From H111-94 sp034436045 (GTDB lineage Bacteria; Chloroflexota; Ktedonobacteria; Ktedonobacterales; Ktedonobacteraceae): 64,000 nucleotides of DNA. The notes below the pieces were generated by a model that was not told where the DNA came from, searched no databases, and saw only the letters and a list, made by a program, of their open reading frames with translations. Positions 8,254-16,356 of this stretch are shown here, piece after piece. Location: NCBI GenBank assembly GCA_034436045.1, contig DAOTVZ010000288.1, positions 1 through 64,000 of the forward strand, in the 5' to 3' direction. How positions within the stretch are numbered: position 1 is the stretch's first letter; each line of letters opens with the position of its first letter. A program made the translations under genes and the position numbers.

Positions 8254-9708
8254 TTAACGTGTGCCGACCAGCTCACGGGCAGGACGGCGGCCTTCGTCGC
8301 GGTTGCGGCTGAGCCAGCCAAAGATCCACTCGCGCTTCTCCCACATGACCAGCAACATACTGGCGTTGAAGATGGACGAATAGGTACCACTGAAGATACC
8401 GATGAGCAGGGCCAGCGTGAAAGTACGAATGCTGTCGCCGCCGAAGAGGGTTAGCGCGCTCAGCGTGAATAGCACGGTCAGCGAGGTGTTGAGCGAGCGT
8501 GCCATCGTCTGCACCAGACTGGCATTGACGACCTGTTCAAAGGATTCGACGGTGCGGCGCTGCATGTTCTCACGAATACGGTCGAACACCACAATGGTAT
8601 CATGGACCGAGAAGCCCACGACGGTGAGCAGGGCGGTAATGAATAGCGCGTCTACCTGCACCTGGAACAGCTTGCCCAGAATGGAGAAGACTCCCAGCAC
8701 CACCAGTACATCATGCAGCAGAGCGATAATCGCGCAGGCTCCATAGCGCCACGGACGCGCCACCTTACGGAACGCGAACCAGATGTAGAGCAGAATGAAC
8801 ACGGAAGCCGCGATGACCGCCAGGACAGCATTGCGCGTGGTGTCACTCGCCACCGAGGGGCCAACCTCCTGGTTAGCGACCAGACCCATGTAGGGGCCAC
8901 CCTGGTTCAAAATGGTCTGTAACAGATCAGGAATATCGCTGCTCTTGCCGCCAATCGGCGTCCGCGTCAGAATCGTGATCGTCTGATTGGTTGTTCCCAA
9001 TAATACCTTCTGCACGCTCACCGGGATGTTGGCCGGATTTGACGTTGTGCTTGAGCCGGAGCTACCACTGTTGCTACTACTACCACTTGTAGCGGTAGCG
9101 GTCGCCTTCGGTGTAGCCGTTGCCGTGGCTTTTGGTGTGGCAGTCGCCGCTGGAGTCGCTGTCGCGGCGGCGGTGGCAGTGGCCTTCGCGGTGGCAGTCG
9201 CGGCAGGCGTGGCTGTTGCGGTTGGAGTAGGCGTGGTAGCCGGGCCAAGCGCAGGGTTGCTGGTATCAGGGATTTTACTCAGCAGCGTCTGAAGGTCGCT
9301 GGCCGTAGGGGCCGTTTTGAAACCGTCTACCACCACGAACGAAGAGTGAGACAGATCGAAAACTCTGACATGCACGCCAGGATACTTGCCTTGCAGCATA
9401 CTGGTAATGCTCGCCTGGACATTGCTATCAATCGGCGTGTTGAGCAGAATCCAGGCACTTTTGCCACTGGCCAGCGAGGGGTCCTGGCCGAAGGTGACCG
9501 ACAGTTCTTGCAGGTGCAGAGGTTTCAGCCATGCCTCGACCTGCGCTGAATTTTGCACAGGCACCTGCGGATGCAGTTCAATGCTGGAACCGCCCGTGAA
9601 ATCCAGGCCGAGGTTCAGGTGGAAGATCGCCAGCGAGATCGCGCCCGGAATGATCACGATCAGCGAGATCAACAGGAACAGGTAGCGATACTTGACAAGA
9701 TTGAACAC
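8254..9708 (-). CDS. secF: Protein translocase subunit SecF
   Basis: Membrane subunit of the SecDF complex, which uses the proton-motive force to pull exported proteins out of the Sec channel. Membrane helix 1 spans about residues 9-30 and is followed by the family motif LGLDFTGGSSIEL. The last five helices include DTIVVFDRIREN, the conserved SecF loop. It is longer than usual (484 residues) because the extracytoplasmic domain carries a low-complexity stretch at about residues 157-224 made of TPTATATPAAT and KATATATP units, then Ser/Gly. It lies 12 bp downstream of secD and is co-transcribed. Confidence 0.95.
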   Translation of the reverse strand: MFNLVKYRYLFLLISLIVIIPGAISLAIFHLNLGLDFTGGSSIELHPQVPVQNSAQVEAWLKPLHLQELSVTFGQDPSLASGKSAWILLNTPIDSNVQASITSMLQGKYPGVHVRVFDLSHSSFVVVDGFKTAPTASDLQTLLSKIPDTSNPALGPATTPTPTATATPAATATAKATATAAATATPAATATPKATATATPKATATATSGSSSNSGSSGSSTTSNPANIPVSVQKVLLGTTNQTITILTRTPIGGKSSDIPDLLQTILNQGGPYMGLVANQEVGPSVASDTTRNAVLAVIAASVFILLYIWFAFRKVARPWRYGACAIIALLHDVLVVLGVFSILGKLFQVQVDALFITALLTVVGFSVHDTIVVFDRIRENMQRRTVESFEQVVNASLVQTMARSLNTSLTVLFTLSALTLFGGDSIRTFTLALLIGIFSGTYSSIFNASMLLVMWEKREWIFGWLSRNRDEGRRPARELVGTR

Positions 9709-9720
9709 AACAACCTCCTC

Positions 9721-11130
9721 TTACACAGTGCTACCCCGTCGCGCGACGGATGCGGTAACCACTGCGTCCGCAGGGAGTCCGAACAGCGCGGGATGGTTGA
9801 CAACGCCGGTCGGCACCAGCAAGTTCAGGAACGTGCGGGTCACAACGACGGCAGTGAACATACTGATGACGACACCCAGGAAGAGCGTGGTGGCAAAACC
9901 CACGATGATGCTGGCCCCAAAGTTGCTACCGAAGAAGTAGAGCACGGCGCAAGTAATCATCGTCGAAATGTTTGAGTCGCGGATAGAAGGCCAGGCACGT
10001 TTCCACCCGATGTCGATAGCCGAGGCCAGCAGGCGTCCCTCGCGCAATTCTTCTTTGACGCGCTCAAAGATCAGCACGTTGGCATCGACGGCCATGCCGA
10101 TAGAGAGGACAAAACCGGCAATACCGGCCAGCGTCAACACGACGCCGATCAGCTTGAAGATGGCGAAGGTGAAGGTAGCATAGAGCAGCAGTGCCAGATC
10201 GGCCAGCAGGCCGGGCAGGCGATAGTAGAGCAGCATGAAGAGGATAACGATACCCAGGCCGATAGCGCCGGCGATCTCACTCTTGACAATGGAGTCCTGA
10301 CCGAGCGTCGCGCCGACAATCTGCTCGCTCTGGATCGTCATGACGATAGGCAAGGCACCATACTTCAGCACGTTCACAATATCTGTGGCCTGCTGGAGTG
10401 TAAATTGACCGGTGATTTCGCCGTTGCCAGGAATCTGCGACTGAATAGTTGCCGAACTCACCACCTGACCATCTAGCACAATCGTCAGGGCATCGCCGAT
10501 ATGATTCGCGGTAAACGTGCTAAATTTGCCAATAGCCGGGCCTTTCATGGCGAAGTTAATCTGGTAGTAGTTGCCGCCATTCTGATTCGGCGAGACACTT
10601 AGCTGCGAAGGGTCGAGATCGGCACCGGTAAAGAGCGGTTTGTCGCCAGGATTATACTGCGAGTACTGTGTTGGATCAAAAGTTGTCCCGGCGGTCAGCA
10701 GATTGCCGGGGCCGGTATCCCAGAACTGCAAGTCGCCGGTCTTAAGAATACTTTGAATCTGTTGGAACGGGTCGCCACTATTCAGTCCGGGCAACTCAAT
10801 GGCGATGCCCGGCAGGCCGGTTCCGGTGGACACCTCGCGAATATCCGGCTCATTGACGCCAAGACCACCATTCACACGGTCGGTGATACGCTGGATCAGT
10901 TCCGGCATAGCGTTGTTTACTTCGCTACTGGTGTAATGCTTGCTGGGATCGGGGGCCAGCAGAACCTCGACACCACCTTGCAGGTCAAGCCCCTCTTTAA
11001 TCGTAAAGGGATTTTGAATCCCTAGCGGCGGCTTATGGCCCGACGGGGTATTGGGCCAGAAGACCACATAAGATGCGCCCAGGCCAAGCAAGATGATGAA
11101 GAAGAGGAGTGTGAGTGTTCCTCGACGCAT
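9721..11130 (-). CDS. secD: Protein translocase subunit SecD
   Basis: Partner of SecF in the accessory translocase. The N-terminal membrane helix is followed by FTIKEGLDLQGGVEVLL, the family D1/GLDLQGG motif. There is a periplasmic-type domain of about 230 residues and a C-terminal six-helix region with GMAVDANVLIFERVKEELREG, the conserved motif of helix 4. At 469 residues it is on the short side but complete. The gene order secD-secF with a 12-bp gap is standard. An extended -10 candidate lies 150 bp upstream. Confidence 0.95.
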   Translation of the reverse strand: MRRGTLTLLFFIILLGLGASYVVFWPNTPSGHKPPLGIQNPFTIKEGLDLQGGVEVLLAPDPSKHYTSSEVNNAMPELIQRITDRVNGGLGVNEPDIREVSTGTGLPGIAIELPGLNSGDPFQQIQSILKTGDLQFWDTGPGNLLTAGTTFDPTQYSQYNPGDKPLFTGADLDPSQLSVSPNQNGGNYYQINFAMKGPAIGKFSTFTANHIGDALTIVLDGQVVSSATIQSQIPGNGEITGQFTLQQATDIVNVLKYGALPIVMTIQSEQIVGATLGQDSIVKSEIAGAIGLGIVILFMLLYYRLPGLLADLALLLYATFTFAIFKLIGVVLTLAGIAGFVLSIGMAVDANVLIFERVKEELREGRLLASAIDIGWKRAWPSIRDSNISTMITCAVLYFFGSNFGASIIVGFATTLFLGVVISMFTAVVVTRTFLNLLVPTGVVNHPALFGLPADAVVTASVARRGSTV

Positions 11131-11279
11131 AACTTACTATTTCCTCTCACAACATGTTGGTTATACAGGCAGATAGGATTGTATCGGCTATGCCCGCTTC
11201 TGCCCATCTTCTCACGCAACACAAAAATTAAGAAAGCTTTTTTGATCGGACATGAACAATGCCATCACTAGTTGCAGAG

Positions 11280-11288
11280 AGTATAGCA
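11280..11288 (-). promoter_or_regulatory. Putative extended -10 promoter of secDF
   Basis: On the minus strand the sequence reads TGCTATACT, an extended -10 element, 150 bp before the secD ATG. The -35 position is poor. The rest of the 370-bp divergent gap (11131-11501) shows no gene. Confidence 0.45.
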
Positions 11289-11501
11289 TAGTTGGGGATT
11301 CTTGCATATCCTATCGTTACTGTTCACGAGTCTGCTCCACGTTTTTTACCAGAGGCAAGATACCTGTCAAGGATATCATACTGTGAGTATCATGCAACTA
11401 ACCTCTCTCTGTCACGTAGCAACGGGTACATGACGTGAACGTAATAGAAACCGTAATCAGATCAGTTCTTGCATAACACTGGAAAAGGAGCCTTGACAGG
11501 C

Positions 11502-12263
11502 ATGGATGATTCTACCACCATACGCTATACGCAGACCTCACCTTCGGTGAAACCCGTGACCGGGAAAGTGGTGATGGATGTGCGCGATATTACAAAGACC
11601 TTGCCATTGGGGCATGAACAGATCAGCATCCTCAAAGGGATCAGCTTTCAGATTTATAGTGGCGAATTTATTTCCATTGTTGGCCCCTCTGGTTCTGGCA
11701 AAAGTACCCTGCTCGGCATCATCGCCGGTCTCGACAATCCCACCAGTGGGCAGGTACTGATTGACGACATCAATATCACGCGCATGAGTGAGGGGCAGCT
11801 TGCGGTAATACGCAACCAGAAAATCGGCATGGTCTTCCAGGCGTATAATCTGATCCCGACGCTGACCGCGCAGGAAAATGTTGAAGTGCCGCTCTACGTC
11901 GGCAAACATAAGATATCTCCCTCGGCTCGCGCCAAAGAACTGCTGGAGCTGGTCGGATTGTCGCATCGCCTGAACCATCGCCCCAATCAACTCTCCGGCG
12001 GCGAACAGCAGCGCGTCGCCATTGCCCGCGCGCTGGCAACCGACCCCGCCATCGTCATCGCGGACGAACCCACCGGCAACCTGGATGCGCGCAACGGCGA
12101 GAACGTGCTGATGTTGATCGCCTATTTGCGTGAGCAGACCGGCAAAACGTTCATTATCGCCACCCACGACCAGAACGTGGCCGCGCACGCCGACCGCACG
12201 ATTCGCATTGTTGATGGGCGCATCAGCGCGCCGGATATGAGTGATGGGAGAATAACGCAGTGA
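11502..12263 (+). CDS. ABC transporter ATP-binding protein, LolD/MacB type
   Basis: ATPase for the FtsX-type permease that follows. Walker A GPSGSGKST lies at residues 61-69, and LSGGEQQRVAIARAL and IVIADEPTGNLDARNG form the signature and Walker B regions of the LolD/MacB subfamily. The first 25 residues are an extra Thr/Ser/Pro-rich tail. The frame extends to a TTG at 11469, but the ATG at 11502 with AAAAGGAG 11 nt upstream is preferred. The stop overlaps the GTG start of the permease by 4 bp, so translation of the two is coupled. The substrate is unknown; lipids, lipoproteins or peptides are all possible. Confidence 0.9.
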   Translation: MDDSTTIRYTQTSPSVKPVTGKVVMDVRDITKTLPLGHEQISILKGISFQIYSGEFISIVGPSGSGKSTLLGIIAGLDNPTSGQVLIDDINITRMSEGQLAVIRNQKIGMVFQAYNLIPTLTAQENVEVPLYVGKHKISPSARAKELLELVGLSHRLNHRPNQLSGGEQQRVAIARALATDPAIVIADEPTGNLDARNGENVLMLIAYLREQTGKTFIIATHDQNVAAHADRTIRIVDGRISAPDMSDGRITQ

Positions 12264-15007
12264 AAGCCTCGATGTCTGTACGCTACCCGACACGCTCACT
12301 TGTTCGTGGCGGTCAGCGCACTCTGCTGGCCATCTTCTGCATCGCCGTCGGCGTGATGGCGATTGTCTCTTTGCAACTGGTCGGCCTCATGCTCAACGAT
12401 GCCCTCACCACAAATGTACGCGATGCGAACGGCGGCGACATCGCTGTGAGCGCACCCAATCAGCCTCTCAACAACAAGGACCTGACCTACTTCAAACAAT
12501 TGCAACAAAAACATACGATCAACCGCTATACGCCTATCATTAATGTTCAGGGTACTATCATGCTGTCAAATAAGCAGCATCAATCTTTCACACTGCGCGT
12601 CGTTGAGGCGAACAATTATCCACTTGTCACACCGCCCGCCGTGCTGTCCCCCGCCGGAAAGATGCTGGGCAACCTGCTCAATAAGGGCGTGATAGCAACA
12701 CCCACTTTCATGCAGCAATATCATAAGAAAATTGGCGATAGCCTGGATATTCATGCCATTTCGCGCAACCAGAACGGGCGCACGATTCACACGACTATTG
12801 TCGGCACCGTTGCCGAGACGGGTGTGCTGGCGCAGACCGGTAGCCTGCTGCTGCTCTCAACACACATTTATCAGACCGCTGCACCTAAAGAGCCGCTCCT
12901 CTATGATACCGTCGATATCACGACAGCGGGACAGGCGCAGACAGAGCAGGCCGTAAAGGCCATTCAAAATCACTTTCCGGCTGTTACTACTGTGACGGCA
13001 CAGCAAGCATTGAAGGCGCGGCAAGCCTCAGTCGATAGTATCCGCAAGTTTCTGGAGATTGCGGGTCTGCTGGCGCTATTGATCGGCGGGGTCGGCATCG
13101 TCAACACCATGCAGGTGTTGCTCTCGCGGCGTCGCACGGAGATTGCCATGCTCAAAACGACCGGCTATCGGCGCTTTGATCTCATGCTACTGTTCGCGCT
13201 GGAGACCGGTCTGCTCGGTCTGATCGGTGGCACGCTGGGAGCCGCGACGGCGACGGGGGTCAGCTATATCATCCGCGCCCTGGTCGAGCGCGCCTTCGGC
13301 CTGTCTATCCCCTTCCGGCTCGACGCGGTGACTATCGCGGGTGGCATCCTGATCGGTCTGCTCACCGCCCTGATCTTCGGCCTGATGCCCATTGCGCAGG
13401 CCGCCACGCTACGCCCCATTCATGTGCTGCGCAATCCTACCGAAGGGCGCGTGACCTCCAGCCCTGGCATTACGCTCAGCATGCTGTTCCTGCTCTCCAT
13501 CCTCTTCTGTGGGCTGGCCATCTTTATTCTGAATAAAGATATCAGGCTGGGTATCATCGTCGTCTACGGTACCTTTCTCTTCCTCGGTCTGCTTAGCCTG
13601 TTATTCGCACTGGTCGTCCTGCTGATGAGCATATTGCCCGTACCAGAGCATTTTACAATTGGCTACTTCGCGCTCATTCTGGTCGGTCTGTTTATCTCAG
13701 GATTGCTCTACCTGCTCTTACCGGCCTTTGGCGGCTTGCTGCTAGTCGTGACCTTGTTGGGCTTACTCATGGTAGTGCTGCCGCGCAACTGGAAGTTGAA
13801 CATCAGGATGGCGCTGCGCAACCTGGATCGCCAGCGCGCACGCACAACCACTACCATGCTGGCCCTTTTCGTCGGCATCTTTACCATCGGCCTGATCCTG
13901 GTGCTGGGACAGGATCTGCGCGACAATATCAATAATGCTCTGGCACGCTCCATGAATTATAACGTGATGGCCGTGACCTCGAACAAAGATACCACAACGC
14001 TGCGCAATAAGCTGAAGACCATCCCCGGCCTCTCTACCTATCAAGAGTACGCGCTGGTAGCGACAATGCCACTGGCGGTCAATGGCAAACCGATCCTCTC
14101 GCAATTGCCCGCCACGACGAGCAACACGCCCAACAAACCTACGCTTGGACGCCTCGGCACCTTCTATTTCCTGGGCGGTATTGTGGGCTACGATGTTGCT
14201 AAGCATCAGCTACCTGACATCAATTACATTGAGATCGTTAATGGCCGCAACCTGGATGCCAATGACGCCAATGCCAACAATGTCCTGATTCCCATTCAGC
14301 TTGCCACCATCGGCCCCCTGCATCTTAAAGTCGGTGACACGCTCACATTGAGCGACCTGGCGCGGCAACACGAAGAGACAGTGAAGGTTGTTGGCGTCTA
14401 CCAGCCACTGCAAGGCGCGAACAATATCTACCCTCTGCTGGGCACCGATCACGCAATCAATGGTCTGCAACCGGCAGGTACGGGTCAGGCAGTCTTCTAC
14501 ATGAAGATCAATCCTAAACAGGCCAGCAAGGCCGTCAACATCATCAGCAACATGGTTCCTAACGCCTTTGTGATGAACCTGGCGAATATCGGCGATGTCA
14601 TCAATCAGATGCTCAGTAACACGCTGCTGACGCTTACCGCGCTCGCCTCGCTCTCGCTGCTGGCCGGTATCATTATCATTGCCAACGCGGTGGCACTGGC
14701 CATGCTGGAACGGCGGCGCGAACTGGGTATTCTCAAATCGGTCGGCTATACCAGTGGCTCCATTCTGAGCGGCGTGATGCTCGAAAACGCGCTGGTCGGG
14801 GGTACAGGCGCACTGCTGGCCATGCTGCTTGTGACCTTCGTCACCAACCTTCTGGGCCGCTTTGTCTTCAGGTCCAGCTTCGGCGTCAGTAGTCCCCTCG
14901 CCCTCACACTGATCCTGGGTGCGGCAGCGCTGGCCATGCTGATCGCACTGCTAGTCGCCTCCGGCACTGTGCGCGTGCGCCCGCTTGAGGTGCTGAGGTA
15001 TGAATGA
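12260..15007 (+). CDS. ABC transporter permease with two FtsX domains
   Basis: A 915-residue permease of the MacB/FtsX class. It has an N-terminal membrane helix (TLLAIFCIAVGVMAIVSLQL), a soluble extracytoplasmic domain, a first FtsX membrane block (GLLALLIGGVGIVNTMQVLLSRRRTE.. at about 270-390), four more hydrophobic segments, a second large extracytoplasmic domain, and a C-terminal FtsX block ending VRVRPLEVLRYE. This two-block layout is typical of single-polypeptide permeases that work with one LolD-like ATPase. Translation starts at a GTG overlapping the ATPase stop. No adaptor protein is adjacent. Confidence 0.9.
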   Translation: MKASMSVRYPTRSLVRGGQRTLLAIFCIAVGVMAIVSLQLVGLMLNDALTTNVRDANGGDIAVSAPNQPLNNKDLTYFKQLQQKHTINRYTPIINVQGTIMLSNKQHQSFTLRVVEANNYPLVTPPAVLSPAGKMLGNLLNKGVIATPTFMQQYHKKIGDSLDIHAISRNQNGRTIHTTIVGTVAETGVLAQTGSLLLLSTHIYQTAAPKEPLLYDTVDITTAGQAQTEQAVKAIQNHFPAVTTVTAQQALKARQASVDSIRKFLEIAGLLALLIGGVGIVNTMQVLLSRRRTEIAMLKTTGYRRFDLMLLFALETGLLGLIGGTLGAATATGVSYIIRALVERAFGLSIPFRLDAVTIAGGILIGLLTALIFGLMPIAQAATLRPIHVLRNPTEGRVTSSPGITLSMLFLLSILFCGLAIFILNKDIRLGIIVVYGTFLFLGLLSLLFALVVLLMSILPVPEHFTIGYFALILVGLFISGLLYLLLPAFGGLLLVVTLLGLLMVVLPRNWKLNIRMALRNLDRQRARTTTTMLALFVGIFTIGLILVLGQDLRDNINNALARSMNYNVMAVTSNKDTTTLRNKLKTIPGLSTYQEYALVATMPLAVNGKPILSQLPATTSNTPNKPTLGRLGTFYFLGGIVGYDVAKHQLPDINYIEIVNGRNLDANDANANNVLIPIQLATIGPLHLKVGDTLTLSDLARQHEETVKVVGVYQPLQGANNIYPLLGTDHAINGLQPAGTGQAVFYMKINPKQASKAVNIISNMVPNAFVMNLANIGDVINQMLSNTLLTLTALASLSLLAGIIIIANAVALAMLERRRELGILKSVGYTSGSILSGVMLENALVGGTGALLAMLLVTFVTNLLGRFVFRSSFGVSSPLALTLILGAAALAMLIALLVASGTVRVRPLEVLRYE

Positions 15008-15059
15008 GATAGCGTCTCATGGTATATTGCATAACAGAGGTTCTACTTCCCAAAGTCAA

Positions 15060-16088
15060 CTATAACACTACCAATAGCAGGCCACGTGCGATGGCTTCTC
15101 CGGCCAGCGAGCAGACGACGACCAGGTAAAGCATGCCGGTAGCCGATTGGAAGGAGCGGTCACGGATCAACTTCCAGGCCAGGGCACCCAGCACCAGAGG
15201 CAGCACGAAGCTGACCAGGATACGGAGCCAGCCCAGGGCGCTGACGCTCAAGGGCGTTACCAGGGGTGTGCCGAGGGCGTTGAGTTGCGGCTTACCAGGG
15301 GTCGGCGTGGCCGCCTGAATGGTTGGGGTTGATGTGGTAATTGCTGTGCTACTCCCTTGTGTGCCTTGCGCGCTGGCAGCGATGACAGGTCCGGCGGTGA
15401 AGGAGAAGATGAGCTGGGCCAACACCCCCACCAGCACCAGCGTAGTAGCGAACTGTAAGGGTTTTTCAGAGAGCGCGGGCGTGACGAGATACCAGTGCCC
15501 AAGCCACATGGCCGTCATGACGCCGCCGAGCGCCAGGGCCGAGGCAAAGAACCCGGCAACCGTGAAGACACCCCCCAGGTTGGTATCCGCCAGAGGACGA
15601 TAGATCATCCCCATCACAAAGAGCGTGGTCAGACCGGCTAGCAGCAGAGCCACGCCGTTGATGATGCGCAGCAGGCGTAAGACGGAAAGATTTTTTTTCG
15701 TCGTCGTCTCAGAAGCAGCTTGCTCATCCTCAACATGCTGCCCCTCGACCGCCTGCGCAGATTTTTTGCCATCGACTCCCGCCTGTTTATCGAGCCAGAG
15801 CAGAACATTATAAGGAATCATCAGCAAGAAGAAGAGCAGCAGGGGTAGCGACAGATAGGGCGTCCAGCCTCTATCGAGTTGGGTAAAGGTATTCAGCAAT
15901 TGCGGCGTGGAAAAATTCTGCTGAAACAGATAAGCGAGTCCGACCAGTACCAGGTAAATAGCGGCATAAGAGGTCAGAAAGCCGCGCTTGACCTCGTTGC
16001 GCCAATCGAGCAGCACGAGCATGACCACAGAGCCTATCGAGAGTTCAGTCAACACGATGAACAATACAAGCGGCAAAGTAACTAGCAT
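15060..16088 (-). CDS. Multi-spanning membrane protein of unknown function
   Basis: I do not recognise a family. From the ATG at 16088 the protein has 342 residues with about eight hydrophobic segments. The layout is an N-terminal pair, an SLPLLLFFLLMIPYNVLLWL segment, a hydrophilic loop (about residues 105-135, charged, with AVEGQHVEDEQ), then helices, a Thr/Ser/Pro-rich extracytoplasmic stretch (TPTIQAATPTPGKP), and two final helices. The general look resembles NrfD/DmsC-like quinone-interacting subunits, but that is only an impression. The frame is open to 16184, without a ribosome site. It converges on the upstream permease gene. Confidence 0.7.
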   Translation of the reverse strand: MLVTLPLVLFIVLTELSIGSVVMLVLLDWRNEVKRGFLTSYAAIYLVLVGLAYLFQQNFSTPQLLNTFTQLDRGWTPYLSLPLLLFFLLMIPYNVLLWLDKQAGVDGKKSAQAVEGQHVEDEQAASETTTKKNLSVLRLLRIINGVALLLAGLTTLFVMGMIYRPLADTNLGGVFTVAGFFASALALGGVMTAMWLGHWYLVTPALSEKPLQFATTLVLVGVLAQLIFSFTAGPVIAASAQGTQGSSTAITTSTPTIQAATPTPGKPQLNALGTPLVTPLSVSALGWLRILVSFVLPLVLGALAWKLIRDRSFQSATGMLYLVVVCSLAGEAIARGLLLVVL

Positions 16089-16313
16089 AGTATCTGTATA
16101 TCCTTCGGTATTCTTCAGTAAAGCCACATGAGGTATGAGAGCCAGGGAAATACTTCCCCTTTTTAGTTCGTACAGATTATACATCTCTCTGTCGAGTAGG
16201 GCAAACCTCTTAGTGGGGCAGAGTGAGCGCGCGGCAAGCTATCCCTGGCGAATGCCCTGCTTCGCTTTTGAGAGATATCAACCAGAACAACCATTTTATT
16301 TAAACCGCTGATG

Positions 16314-16322
16314 TGCTATGAT
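16314..16322 (+). promoter_or_regulatory. Putative extended -10 promoter of the kinase gene
   Basis: TGCTATGAT fits an extended -10 element and lies 35 bp before the ATG at 16357. The -35 position is weak. An ATG at 16318 falls within this box, which argues against its use as a start. Confidence 0.45.
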
Positions 16323-16356
16323 GCACTACACAGAATTCGCAAGGGGAAGAAGGGAT

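Noticed and set aside
15002..15020. Hairpin ATGAGA/TCTCAT as terminator after the FtsX-type permease
   Set aside because: A 6-bp stem without a T-run is too weak to report as a terminator.
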